A DNA stretch of 37,841 nucleotides, from positions 1 through 37,841 of the IMG/VR virus record IMGVR_UViG_3300010430_006924. One strand, given 5' to 3'. Position numbers and translations under genes: made by a program. The notes below the pieces were generated by a model. It was not told the origin of the DNA and made no database searches. It was given only the letters and a program-made list of their open reading frames with translations. The DNA is from a virus. Positions 1-8,165 of the stretch are shown piece by piece. Within the stretch, counting starts at the first letter, position 1; each line of letters begins with the position of its first letter.

Positions 1-447
1 CTATTTGACCCTGAAAGGATTGGAGGCCAGGCAGTGGGTCTTGTCGGGGACAACGCCGCCAAAGGGGGCCTTCACGGTCCAGCACGTCTCGAGGACGAAA
101 GCACCCAGGGGCAGATCAGAGCAGCGGGGATCGGATGGGGCCCACCAGTCGAGGGTCAACGGATCGGGGCGGGTTGCATCAGGGCGGTAGGTGATTGGTC
201 CCCCACGCGCCTCACAGACGAGGCGATTGGTGTCAATCGAGCGGGCAACGACCGTGTAGACCCCACGAAACTCTCGCTTTGCACCGCCCTGCCAGCGCAG
301 CTCGATAGGCTGGTCGCTCTGCTCATCCGGGACGAACATCGTCCCCTTGTCGTGCCAATAACTGGCCGGAACCAACGCCAGACCAACGTAGGTCAGAAAG
401 AACGGCATCACGATCCAGCCCGAGATCAACAGCCGCAACCATCTCAT
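1..447 (-). CDS. Membrane-anchored hypothetical protein
   Basis: A 148-residue protein I do not recognise. It opens with a hydrophobic stretch (about residues 4-24, after MRWLRLL) that reads as an N-terminal signal anchor, followed by a polar domain with four cysteines and several Trp residues that would lie in the periplasm. The ATG at 447 is preferred over upstream starts because it overlaps the stop of the preceding gene (ATGA), as at most junctions here. It is the last leftward gene seen, and its stop lies at the very edge of the window. Position after the tail genes suggests an accessory (moron-type) protein, perhaps acting at the host envelope; that role is inference. Confidence 0.7.
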   Translation of the reverse strand: MRWLRLLISGWIVMPFFLTYVGLALVPASYWHDKGTMFVPDEQSDQPIELRWQGGAKREFRGVYTVVARSIDTNRLVCEARGGPITYRPDATRPDPLTLDWWAPSDPRCSDLPLGAFVLETCWTVKAPFGGVVPDKTHCLASNPFRVK

Positions 448-674
448 TGAAAGAACCCCTTGATCCGCTCCCAATTCACGATGACCGTCCCGACGGTGAC
501 CGCGCACCATAGAAGGATTTGGCCGAACCATTTGAGCGCCTGGAGCTTCTCGACGAACGCGATCACCTTCTGCAGGGTAGCAACCTCGTCCTTGGTGAAC
601 ACATACGGGTCAGATTCCCCCGATGCTTCGAGGGCTTTCTCAAGAGCTTTCGCCAGGGCATTCACATCGGCCAT
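444..674 (-). CDS. Small single-pass membrane protein
   Basis: A 76-residue protein with a charged N-terminal half (helical, Glu/Lys-rich; DEVATLQKVIAFVEKLQ looks amphipathic) and one membrane segment near residues 50-68 (WFGQILLWCAVTVGTVIVNW) close to the C terminus. The stop overlaps the start of the next gene (ATGA) and the start lies 11 bases after the nuclease gene, so the three genes form one unit. Size and topology would suit a holin-like or superinfection-exclusion protein, but nothing in the sequence decides this; a lysis cassette exists elsewhere (24 kb). Confidence 0.7.
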   Translation of the reverse strand: MADVNALAKALEKALEASGESDPYVFTKDEVATLQKVIAFVEKLQALKWFGQILLWCAVTVGTVIVNWERIKGFFQ

Positions 675-685
675 TCAATCGTCCT

Positions 686-1045
686 TCAGTATTCACGCGC
701 GACCGCATGGCCGGTTTCAATAAGCAGCTCGTTCACGTTGGTGCCGTCGTCGAGGATGATCTCGACCAGGTACCGGCCATATTTGCCCTTGTCGTCTTTG
801 AAGGTGCGGATCGTGAACCACAGGCCGGGCTCGAGCAGATCGCGAAGGAAGTCGCGGGCCGCGATACCAGCCAGGCGTTCCTCTCCGCGCATTTCCGGCG
901 CATCGATACCGTAGAGGCGGCACGGCCCGAGCTCGGAAAGCAGGCCGAACCCTAGATCAGCGACCAGCCGAACGGTGTCGGCGTCATAGATCGGGTGCGA
1001 TTTCGATGTTTCGCTCACGCGAGCGCGGTACGTGTACAGAGCCAT
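686..1045 (-). CDS. Staphylococcal nuclease-like (SNase/TNase) protein
   Basis: A 119-residue SNase-fold protein, a family that cleaves DNA or RNA phosphodiester bonds with Ca2+. Visible landmarks are YDADTVRL near the N terminus, CRLYGIDAPEMRG (Arg, Asp and Glu matching the catalytic R35, D40 and E43 of the Staphylococcus enzyme) and KYGRYLVE (matching R87). The C terminus NELLIETGHAVAREY is typical of the family. No signal peptide is visible, so it would act in the cytoplasm unless released by lysis. The ribosome site is weak. It follows the tail genes and precedes two small membrane proteins; a role in host DNA breakdown or competitor exclusion is inference. Confidence 0.88.
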   Translation of the reverse strand: MALYTYRARVSETSKSHPIYDADTVRLVADLGFGLLSELGPCRLYGIDAPEMRGEERLAGIAARDFLRDLLEPGLWFTIRTFKDDKGKYGRYLVEIILDDGTNVNELLIETGHAVAREY

Positions 1046-1077
1046 GCGGCCAAAATGGGAGAATGCACGGGCAAAAC

Positions 1078-1093
1078 CCTCTGGCGGTTCCCC
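1078..1093 (-). repeat. Late-operon 16-nt repeat, copy A
   Basis: Minus-strand GGGGAACCGCCAGAGG. Its first base overlaps the TAG stop of the D-like gene and it lies 33 bases before the nuclease start at 1045. This copy is not translated. It is the leftmost of five identical same-orientation copies. Confidence 0.9.
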
Positions 1094-2100
1094 TATTCCG
1101 GGCGCTGCGCTTGGATCATCGACCGATATCCGGCCTCAGAGACCTCGTGGGTAGCAGTCTCCACCACCCAAACGCCCGAGGATGCGGAGCTGAAGGCTAT
1201 CGGGACCACCTTGCCCTCTGCCACAATGCTTGGGTTTCCCGGCATCTCGATCTCGAGAGTTTCCTTAGCCCGCCCAGCGCGGCGAGCTTCTGCATCCGCC
1301 ACCGCGCGGGCTTCCTCCTGCGAACGGAACCTCTGACGCAGGCGGCGCACTGGTTCCTTGTCCCCAACCTTCACCTCAATATCCTCGCCCGCCTCAAGGT
1401 CGCGATAGGTCGCAATGACGGTGCCGGTGGCTTCGCCCAGACTGCGGCGCATTGCCCAGCGCGTGACATCCGCCTCCAAGAGCGTGATCGTGGGCGTGGG
1501 TTGGCCGGAGGCTTTGAGCCCCTCGGCCTTCTTGCCGACAAACAGGACGCCCCCCGCTGGCTTTGCAATCAGATCATGCGCCACCGCAATGCGGGTGAGA
1601 ACCGATAGGTCGCTCTCGTCGATCTGGTCGATATGACCAGGTACGATCGAGGCTGCGGACTCGGTCACACCGGGATCCAGGCCATTGTCACCCGCGATGG
1701 TGGACGCGATGTCCTCGACGGTTAGGCCATCCTCCCAGGAGCGGGTTTTCTGCTGGTGGATTGGCGCGTAGCCGCTCTGCGTTTCGCCTTGGGCTTTGGC
1801 CCGACAGATCACAGTAATCGCGCGAGGCGGCGAGCTCTCCTCAACCTCATCGGCGATATACACGCCCATGTGCTTGAACTTGCCCAAATACCCCAGCTCA
1901 ATCTCCACCTCGGCACCGGGCTCCGGCATGGTGAAGCGCGAGAGAGGCGACACGTTGGCGAAGGTGATCTCGGCGGTGTCGGAGACAAAGCCCGCAGCGT
2001 CGGTTACACGCACCGAGCTGAGCTGCGAAAACAGGAAGCCTGAGATCGGCACACCGTTGATCCGCACCCGGACAAAAGGTCGGAAGTCGGTCAGCCCCAT
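1093..2100 (-). CDS. D: Baseplate hub / late control protein D (P2 gpD-like)
   Basis: A 335-residue protein of the phage late control D family, which forms the hub at the tail tip that connects tube and central spike. The N terminus (FRPFVRVRINGVPI) and the pattern of the first 120 residues match the family, and a Trp/Thr-rich domain follows. In P2 the protein is structural despite its 'control' name. The ATG at 2100 overlaps the stop of the X-like gene and has a GGAG site. The repeat GGGGAACCGCCAGAGG begins at its stop codon. Confidence 0.9.
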   Translation of the reverse strand: MGLTDFRPFVRVRINGVPISGFLFSQLSSVRVTDAAGFVSDTAEITFANVSPLSRFTMPEPGAEVEIELGYLGKFKHMGVYIADEVEESSPPRAITVICRAKAQGETQSGYAPIHQQKTRSWEDGLTVEDIASTIAGDNGLDPGVTESAASIVPGHIDQIDESDLSVLTRIAVAHDLIAKPAGGVLFVGKKAEGLKASGQPTPTITLLEADVTRWAMRRSLGEATGTVIATYRDLEAGEDIEVKVGDKEPVRRLRQRFRSQEEARAVADAEARRAGRAKETLEIEMPGNPSIVAEGKVVPIAFSSASSGVWVVETATHEVSEAGYRSMIQAQRPE

Positions 2101-2315
2101 AGCTGCTCCGTTTCCACCGGCCCGGTGGTGCTCAGATCAGGAAGCGTGATGCGGACGCCCGCGTCCAGGACCGCGCCCAGCGCCGAAAGGCCAGGATTGG
2201 CGGCGAGGACCGCCTCGACCTTGCCATCTAGGGTGTCGCCGTAATGCGCGGCCACAATCGCGTCCAGCACATCGCCGTCAGAAGAAACGTAGTAGAGATC
2301 GGAGACCGCCGTCAT
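2091..2315 (-). CDS. X: Tail protein X (P2 gpX-like)
   Basis: A 74-residue tail protein X family member. It contains a LysM-like pattern: DVLDAIVAAHYG, then AVLAANPGLS, then VRITLPDL. In P2-like phages the small X protein is needed for tail completion and is placed between U and D as here. It overlaps U by 38 bases and D by 10, so translation is probably coupled. Length is normal for the family. Confidence 0.9.
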   Translation of the reverse strand: MTAVSDLYYVSSDGDVLDAIVAAHYGDTLDGKVEAVLAANPGLSALGAVLDAGVRITLPDLSTTGPVETEQLWG

Positions 2316-2691
2316 ATCTCGCCATCCTCATCGTGAAATCTTGCCGGTGGGGAACGCCCTGGGACGCGAACACCTCCTGGCCTTCGGTGATGCCTTCCAC
2401 CACCCAAAGCCCCAGCACCTTGCCGATGCCAGAGACCAGGGGAAGTGGCAGCCCAAGGCTTGCCTGTGTGCGCATCCGGTCAACCTGCTTCAGCCCACCG
2501 CGAAAATGCGGGTAGATCACTCCCTCGAGCTCTATCGTTTCCGGCCCATATCCAGTGAATTGAAGGGCATCGTTGGTACCAATCCGTGCCTGCCGGGCCC
2601 AGCGATACTCAGTGGACCGGCTCAGGCGCTGGTAGGTCGCATCGTCGATCGAGAATTGGAAGAACCCGAGCTGCATCATCACCTCAGCCAT
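2278..2691 (-). CDS. U: Tail protein U (P2 gpU-like)
   Basis: A 137-residue protein of the phage P2 GpU family, needed for tail formation. Family features are the N-terminal MMQLGFFQFSIDDATYQ, the RWARQARIG segment and GPETIELEGVIYPHFRGGLKQ. The ATG at 2691 follows a strong GGGAGG site and starts 2 bases after the tape measure stop. Order T-U-X-D is the P2 order. Confidence 0.9.
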   Translation of the reverse strand: MAEVMMQLGFFQFSIDDATYQRLSRSTEYRWARQARIGTNDALQFTGYGPETIELEGVIYPHFRGGLKQVDRMRTQASLGLPLPLVSGIGKVLGLWVVEGITEGQEVFASQGVPHRQDFTMRMARYDGGLRSLLRFF

Positions 2692-2693
2692 GG

Positions 2694-5453
2694 CTACCTC
2701 CCATATGGTCCGGTTGCGGGCGCTCGATCAAACAGCCCATTGCCCGCCGCTTGGCGGCTCTTGCGTTCGACCAGGCGAATGACCTCCTCCGCGGATGCAC
2801 CCGCCGCATGGATGGTATAGGTGATGTGCTGCGTCACCGGGCCCGCCGCCGCTGCCGACGCCTGCGCTCCCGCACCGCCAGAAGCGAACAGAGCCTCCAC
2901 CCGAGCGGCAATGCCCGCGTCCGGGGCGCTGTGCGGCTGTGTGGAGCGATTTCGGGACGCCATTACCCGAGCTGCACGGTCCATCACCGCCCCAGCGCGG
3001 CGGGGAATTGCGCGAGGACGGTCCATGAGTGAACCAACCCGATCGGCATAGCCCGCAAGCTGGCGCATGGCGCGGTTGTTGGCGACATAGCCGGAGCGGT
3101 TCTCAAATTTCAACTCTGGGCCCAGCTCGCCGGTCAAATGCCAGCCCGGCCGGAACGGCCCGCCGAGCGCATTCGCCTGCGGCTTGATGCCGTAGAGCCG
3201 CTCTGCATCGGCGGTGCTCATCGGGGTTGCGTTCGGATCGGAGCTGATATCGCCCAAACCTGAAACGCGACCGGGATCCACATAGGGTGTGACCGCGTCA
3301 CCAACGGCGCTACCGATTGCGTTGCCCGCGGCCTGCGCATTGCTGATGCCCCATTTCAGCGCATCAATGACGGGCTGGATGAAGGTCATCACCGCCTGGA
3401 ACTTGTCACCGATCCACGTCAGGATCGGATCGAGAGCGGCTTTGACCGCCTCCCATGCCCCGGAGATGCCGCCCGTCGCGGCCAGGCCATCAATCACCGG
3501 TTTAATGGTGGCCGTCCAAGCGGTGTTGAACACGCTGCCGATGCCCCCGACGATGGTCCCGATCGAGGTTTGCAGCGCAGACCAGGCCTGCTCAATCGTA
3601 TCGGTGATTCCGAGCTTGTCCGTGATCGGCTTGATGAGATTGTTGTAGGACCAGCTGAAGATGCCACCGATACCGCCGAGAATGCGTCCAAGAGCGGAGC
3701 TCGCCGACTTCCACATGCGCTCGGCACCATCTGCGGCTTGCTGCATGTCCCCGGTGATGACACCATCGATCACATCGCCCAGGCCAGAGAAATACCCCCC
3801 GATATCACCAACGATGGGACCGAGAAGCGCACTCGCACCGCGCCACGCAGCCTCGATTGGATCAGTAATGCCCAGGGCGTCGGTCACGGGCTTGATGAGG
3901 TTGTCGTAAGACCAACGGAATATGCCGCCAATACCACCCAGAACGCTGCCGAGAATGCCCTTGGTGCCCTTCCACATCGTCTGAATGCCGGTAGCCGCGC
4001 GATCCATGTCGCCGGTGAACACACCAGCCACAAAGTCGCCGAACCCTTGGAAGTAAGTCTTCACATCGCCCCAGAGACCATCGAACCACGGGCCGACATG
4101 TTCCCAATTCTTGTAGATGAGATATGCGGCCCCGGCGATGCCCGCGACGGCCAACCCGATCGGGTTCAACATCAGAGCCGTCCCGATCGCGCGGATCCCG
4201 CCAACGACCAGCGGTGTGGCGCGAGCAAGCGAAAACAGAGCCTTGCCGAGGCTGAACACAGCGGCTCCGAACTTGGCGACACGGACGATCGTGCGCGAGG
4301 CGAGAACCGCCCCGATCACCATGCCGAAATTTTCCCAACCGCCAACCATCTCGGCGGTGCCTTCGACAACATTCCAGACGATACCGCCGATTTTACCGAT
4401 TCCGGTGACGACCTCACCAATCAAGGGCAGAGCCCGCTCAACACCGTCGGCGAAGCCCTCCGCCCACCGCTGCACGTCCTCGCGGTTCTCGACCAGAGTA
4501 TCGCCGACACGGCGCATCGCTTGTGTCACCACCGGCATCAGCTCGGCTCCGACGGTGTTCTTCAGCCCCTTCATCACAAGCTGGGTGTCGAGCAAGGTGT
4601 CCTGGAATACCTCCGCATCCCGTGCGGCCTGCTCGGAGAGAACATAGCCGGTGCGGCGGGCATCCTCGCGCAGCTGAACCAGACCTGCGGAGCCGTCGCG
4701 CAACATGTTCAACATGCCGATGCCTGAGCGCCCGAATAGATCGTTGGCGATCGCGGCCTTCTCGGCCTGTGTCTCTACCCCCTGAAGGCGATCCGCAATC
4801 ACGCCCAGGGCTTCCTCAGGAGACATGGTGGCAAGGTTAGCAGCGGAGAGGCCGAGCGCGTCCAGCGCATCCTTCTGAGCGCCGGTGCCCTCCATCGCCA
4901 GACCGATGTTCTTCGTCATTTTCTCGAGGGCTGTGTCGAACGCGGATGTCGCTACGCCCGATCGCTCGGCGGCATAGCGCAGCTCCTGCAGCTCCTCGAT
5001 GCCGATGCCGAGCTTGTCGGCGGTTTTCGCCACATCGTCCCCGAGCTGCGCCGTGGATGAGGCGAGACCAAAGATTGCACCACCGGCCAGCGTGGCCCCC
5101 ACAGCGATCCGGCGGGCATTTCGCCCGATGTCCGTGGCCATGGTGTTGAAGGTCGAGCCTACACGACGCGAGGCCGCGGCGGCGCGATTCCATCGCTCCT
5201 GGGCGCGGCGCAGATCAATGAGGGTGCGCTCAAGTTTCTCGTACTCGCGATCGAGGTGTTCAACCGACTGGCCCTGACGGCGCAGCACATTACGCTGGCG
5301 ATCGAGCTCCTTCTGGCGGCGCTCCACCTCTTTGATGGAGTTGCCAACCTCGTTGAGCCCCGATTTCAGGAACCCGACATTACGCTTCACCGACGCCTCG
5401 AGGACCGAGCCGATGGTGATCGTAGCGTTGAGGCGTTGGTTTTTCGTGCTCAT
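2694..5453 (-). CDS. T: Tail tape measure protein (P2 gpT-like)
   Basis: A 919-residue tail length protein. Residues 30-95 form a charged coiled coil (KEVERRQKELDRQRN onward). Hydrophobic stretches near 390-450 are typical of tape measures, which line the tube and may enter the membrane on infection. A region at roughly residues 475-690 repeats with a period near 87 residues: GDM...MWK...GGIGGIF.WSY.NLIKP.TD.LGITD occurs twice and a third, weaker copy follows, so the gene may have changed length by internal duplication. The C terminus is Ala/Gly-rich. The start overlaps the stop of the E+E' frame (ATGA). Confidence 0.92.
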   Translation of the reverse strand: MSTKNQRLNATITIGSVLEASVKRNVGFLKSGLNEVGNSIKEVERRQKELDRQRNVLRRQGQSVEHLDREYEKLERTLIDLRRAQERWNRAAAASRRVGSTFNTMATDIGRNARRIAVGATLAGGAIFGLASSTAQLGDDVAKTADKLGIGIEELQELRYAAERSGVATSAFDTALEKMTKNIGLAMEGTGAQKDALDALGLSAANLATMSPEEALGVIADRLQGVETQAEKAAIANDLFGRSGIGMLNMLRDGSAGLVQLREDARRTGYVLSEQAARDAEVFQDTLLDTQLVMKGLKNTVGAELMPVVTQAMRRVGDTLVENREDVQRWAEGFADGVERALPLIGEVVTGIGKIGGIVWNVVEGTAEMVGGWENFGMVIGAVLASRTIVRVAKFGAAVFSLGKALFSLARATPLVVGGIRAIGTALMLNPIGLAVAGIAGAAYLIYKNWEHVGPWFDGLWGDVKTYFQGFGDFVAGVFTGDMDRAATGIQTMWKGTKGILGSVLGGIGGIFRWSYDNLIKPVTDALGITDPIEAAWRGASALLGPIVGDIGGYFSGLGDVIDGVITGDMQQAADGAERMWKSASSALGRILGGIGGIFSWSYNNLIKPITDKLGITDTIEQAWSALQTSIGTIVGGIGSVFNTAWTATIKPVIDGLAATGGISGAWEAVKAALDPILTWIGDKFQAVMTFIQPVIDALKWGISNAQAAGNAIGSAVGDAVTPYVDPGRVSGLGDISSDPNATPMSTADAERLYGIKPQANALGGPFRPGWHLTGELGPELKFENRSGYVANNRAMRQLAGYADRVGSLMDRPRAIPRRAGAVMDRAARVMASRNRSTQPHSAPDAGIAARVEALFASGGAGAQASAAAAGPVTQHITYTIHAAGASAEEVIRLVERKSRQAAGNGLFDRAPATGPYGR

Positions 5454-5919
5454 CGTTTGGGGCCCTTCACATCCACCAGGAAAACCGGTTGAGCTTCATG
5501 CTTCGGCAGGCCCTCTAACCACCAGATGAAACGACTGACCGGCATGGCCATGATCTCAGCCGCAGACCATCCGGTGTGCCGGGCGAGCCGAAGTGACCCA
5601 GCCCGGACTTGCTCGCTGGTCAGCCGGACTGGAAAAAAGCGAGTGCGGAGGCGCAGCGGTTATACTGACGCATGGTCAGACCGCGAATGGCCTCTGGTGA
5701 CTGCTCGGTCAGGTTGGCGATGATCGCCACCTCAGCGTCGCCTTTGTGAACGTGCTTCTTCTCCTGGGTAAGCTGATCGTCCACCGACGGCTCCCGCATA
5801 CGCAGCTCCGAAACATCCGTCCCGTCGATCTTGGCCGGGCGCTTCATGTCCTTGAAGCTGACCGTCATGGACCCATCGTCCTCCTCAGTCAGCCAATCCG
5901 GTAGTTTCCCCTCGCTCAT
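5450..5919 (-). CDS. Tail assembly chaperone fusion E+E' (programmed -1 frameshift)
   Basis: Reading the E gene to the TTTTTTC at 5632-5638 and slipping one base back opens a frame of 60 further residues (from Pro at 5632 to TGA at 5450), giving a 156-residue E+E' product. The extension contains TGWSAAEIMAMPVSRF and WWLEGLPKH, which resembles the E' part of P2-like chaperones. Its stop overlaps the tape measure start as ATGA. P2 makes gpE+E' in the same gene position by -1 slippage on a T6 run, so the mechanism is known; its use here is inferred from sequence. Confidence 0.85.
5620..5919 (-). CDS. E: Tail assembly chaperone E (unshifted product)
   Basis: A 99-residue protein in the position of P2 gpE, between the tail tube and tape measure genes. 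It starts with SEGKLPDWL and ends in ASALAFFQSG. Such proteins bind the tape measure during tail assembly and are not kept in the virion. The ATG at 5919 follows AGGAGGGCAC. The stop lies three codons after the slippery TTTTTTC, so most ribosomes would make this product and a fraction the longer E+E' form. Confidence 0.87.
   Translation of the reverse strand: MSEGKLPDWLTEEDDGSMTVSFKDMKRPAKIDGTDVSELRMREPSVDDQLTQEKKHVHKGDAEVAIIANLTEQSPEAIRGLTMRQYNRCASALAFFQSG
5632..5638 (-). promoter_or_regulatory. -1 ribosomal frameshift slippery site TTTTTTC
   Basis: The heptamer is in the correct phase for tandem slippage (T TTT TTC following GC), ten bases before the in-frame TGA. P2 uses T TTT TTG at the matching point. 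I did not identify a clear downstream pseudoknot. Confidence 0.82.
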
Positions 5920-5928
5920 GTGCCCTCC

Positions 5929-6435
5929 TTACAGGCCGATGTTGGCGCGGTGCTCGGCGAGCTGATCCACGCCGTCGATCACGCGCACCATGTTGATGAC
6001 ATCGATCTCGTTGATCGTGCGCTGGCCGTGGACCTCACGGTAGTAGCGCAGGCTCATGGTGACGGTCAGGCTCGGCTTGTTGCCGGAACCCCAGGTGCCG
6101 CGGGCAACCGAGATCATCTTGCCCTGCATGTGGTGGGCGACGGCGGTGGTGGTGCCGTCCAAGCTCTCGAGAGAGCCCTTGGCCGTGAGCTGGACGGTGG
6201 AGCCGTCTTTGACGCCCCAGAGCGCAAGCACATCCGCGTCGTAGGAGGTCAGGACGAAGGAACAGGTCATTTTCTCCTGCCCCATGTCGATGTCGATCGG
6301 CTGATCCATGCCACCACCCCGGAATTCCTCGGTGGAGACCGTCAGGTCGGGAGCATTGTACTCCTCGATCTTGCCCGCGTAGCCGCGACCGTCGACGATC
6401 AGGTTCAGATACTTGAGAATGTCCTCGGCGGCCAT
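5929..6435 (-). CDS. FII: Major tail tube protein (P2 FII-like)
   Basis: A 168-residue tail tube protein that polymerises inside the sheath. Family pattern includes ILKYLNLIVDGRGYAGKIEEYNAP at the N terminus, GGMDQPIDIDMG in the middle and MSLRYYREVHGQ near the end. The start ATG overlaps the sheath stop (ATGA) and the gene is followed 9 bases later by E. Length matches the family. Confidence 0.93.
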   Translation of the reverse strand: MAAEDILKYLNLIVDGRGYAGKIEEYNAPDLTVSTEEFRGGGMDQPIDIDMGQEKMTCSFVLTSYDADVLALWGVKDGSTVQLTAKGSLESLDGTTTAVAHHMQGKMISVARGTWGSGNKPSLTVTMSLRYYREVHGQRTINEIDVINMVRVIDGVDQLAEHRANIGL

Positions 6436-7616
6436 CAGTTAAACACCTCCTCGATGTAGTCGTTCACCAGATGGGAACGGAATGTGACGTGCTCGGCGGG
6501 ATAGACCGGCGTGAAATCGAAGTTGAAGAACACCTTGCCGAGCTGGATATTCGCTGCCGAATTCAGGTCAGGATCAGCCCAGCATTTGCCGCCAAGGATC
6601 GCACCCATAGCAACGAGATCGCGGAGATAGGCGTTCACGCCTTCCTCGACATCCTCGACATAGGTTTTCGTGATCCCGCGATCGACGGCCCACAGGTGTG
6701 CCCGCAAGAGCGAGTCGTTGATGATGTCGGCGGTGCGGCGGACGCTCAGGAACACCCATTTGGTGTCCGCGGTCAGCGTCCGGTTGCCCCAGAGGCGGAA
6801 ACCGTTCTGCCGAATGGTCGTTGCGACCTTCTGCTCGTTGAGCAGGTTGGCGCGAGAGTTGGGGTCGCCGAGCTTGAAGTCGACAGGGCGGCTTGTTCCG
6901 ATGATGCCACCGAATTCGTTGTTGGACGGCGAGGCCCAGAACCCGGTGTCATTGTCGACCTTGGCGATCAGACCGGCAACGCGGGACGAGGGCGGCATGT
7001 CGACCACGTCCGAGCCAACCATGACCTTGTGCCACGGGTCGATCAGATAGATGCGATCGGAGCCGAAATCACCGGCGGCGGTGTAGGCATCCGCGTCGGT
7101 CGTGTTGGGGCCGTCTGCGATGATAACAGCGCGGAGGCGATCTGCGATGCCATTCAGCTCGGCCACCACGGGGTTGGCGAGCCCGCCTGGGCGCTGATGT
7201 GTGAAGCCGGGCGCAATCAGGATGCGAGGGGCGTATCCCACCACGCTCTCGGCCCCCACAAGGGCGTGAACGCCCTCGAGGTTTCCGTCGACGGCGTTGA
7301 CCCCACCCACGATGTTGGCAAGGGTTCCGGCCTCGTCGGCCCCTTCGTCGACCCGGACCACGATCACAACCGCGCCGATTTGGTCGAAAATGCCGTCCAT
7401 CGCGCTCGGCAGAGTGCCGTTGCTGTTGCCGGTGGTGTCGAGACCTGCGGCCTCTTTCCGGGAACCCGCGACAAGAACAGGGGTGTTAAGGGGGAAGGCA
7501 TCCGCGTCAGCATCGGGGGCGGTGCCCACAATGCCGATCACCGATGATTTGACCGTCTGGATCGGACGGGGACCTGCATCGATCTCAATGACCTCGACGC
7601 CGTGAAGAAATGCCAT
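6435..7616 (-). CDS. FI: Contractile tail sheath protein (P2 FI-like)
   Basis: A 393-residue tail sheath protein. The N terminus MAFLHGVEVIEIDAGPRPI is characteristic, as are VKSSVIGIVGTAPDA, the central YLIDPWHK, PSSRVAGLIAKVDNDTGFW and the C-terminal HLVNDYIEEVF. The sheath contracts to drive the tube through the envelope, so the phage is a myovirus. The ATG at 7616 has a GAGG site six bases upstream and is preferred to an upstream extension of 12 residues that lacks family resemblance. Confidence 0.95.
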   Translation of the reverse strand: MAFLHGVEVIEIDAGPRPIQTVKSSVIGIVGTAPDADADAFPLNTPVLVAGSRKEAAGLDTTGNSNGTLPSAMDGIFDQIGAVVIVVRVDEGADEAGTLANIVGGVNAVDGNLEGVHALVGAESVVGYAPRILIAPGFTHQRPGGLANPVVAELNGIADRLRAVIIADGPNTTDADAYTAAGDFGSDRIYLIDPWHKVMVGSDVVDMPPSSRVAGLIAKVDNDTGFWASPSNNEFGGIIGTSRPVDFKLGDPNSRANLLNEQKVATTIRQNGFRLWGNRTLTADTKWVFLSVRRTADIINDSLLRAHLWAVDRGITKTYVEDVEEGVNAYLRDLVAMGAILGGKCWADPDLNSAANIQLGKVFFNFDFTPVYPAEHVTFRSHLVNDYIEEVFN

Positions 7617-7672
7617 GTGGACCTCGCTTGCAGAAGTTGCTCTTTGTGGCAAGCATCACACCGGGCCGGGGG

Positions 7673-8161
7673 TCATTCCTCTGGCGGTTCCCCCGCATGT
7701 GCCATCCCGAGCTGATAGGCGCGGTTCATCTCACTCGCACGGCGATAGAGGCCACCCGGCGAGAACTCTTGCGGCGCATCTAGGCCCAGCGCGTGGGCGC
7801 AAAGCTCAGAGCAGAACCACCGCCCGGCACGGTGACGGCGCAGGTTGAGGAGCTGAGAGCCGACAAGGCCGCTAAAATCGTAAGGTTTCCCCAGCTCAGA
7901 GCGGAGCGTGTCGAGCGCGTCTGCCGGAGCCCACGGCACGGCGATGAACACCCACCGATCGCGCTCGAACACGATCTCTTTTCCCCTGACACCTCCATCG
8001 CGCCCGCTTGAGGACCATGACTGCCCGACCCATGCGGCATCGCCAAGCCAAGCGGGTGGGTGCTCGAGCAACTCGACATGGCTGAACGCAGAACGGGTGA
8101 CCCAACGGATCACCCGATCATCGAATCGGCCCGAGCCCTTATAGAACGCGAGCGTGAGCAT
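7673..8161 (-). CDS. Permuted NlpC/P60 (YiiX/YebB-like) papain-fold protein
   Basis: A 162-residue protein with the order of catalytic residues seen in circularly permuted NlpC/P60 proteins: a His in SAFSHVELLE near residue 28 and a Cys in RWFCSELCAHAL near residue 118. Family members cleave amide or thioester bonds; a substrate cannot be read here. It lies between tail fibre and sheath genes, so it may be a virion-associated hydrolase or act in assembly. The ATG at 8161 is chosen because the longer frame has no family resemblance. The last residues GEPPEE are encoded by the 16-nt repeat, so the tail may have been replaced by it. Confidence 0.75.
   Translation of the reverse strand: MLTLAFYKGSGRFDDRVIRWVTRSAFSHVELLEHPPAWLGDAAWVGQSWSSSGRDGGVRGKEIVFERDRWVFIAVPWAPADALDTLRSELGKPYDFSGLVGSQLLNLRRHRAGRWFCSELCAHALGLDAPQEFSPGGLYRRASEMNRAYQLGMAHAGEPPEE
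7678..7694 (-). repeat. Late-operon 16-nt repeat, copy B
   Basis: Minus-strand GGGGGAACCGCCAGAGG, translated as GEPPEE at the C terminus of the papain-like protein, with the TGA stop a few bases later. It lies 62 bases before the sheath start. The leading CGGGGG can pair with CCCCCG just downstream, leaving the conserved segment in a loop. Confidence 0.9.
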
Positions 8162-8165
8162 TTTT

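Noticed and set aside
3570-4727. 385-codon plus-strand frame opposite the tape measure gene
   Set aside because: Antisense shadow without ribosome site or family resemblance.
6471-7547. 358-codon plus-strand frame opposite the sheath gene
   Set aside because: Antisense shadow of a clearly identified gene.
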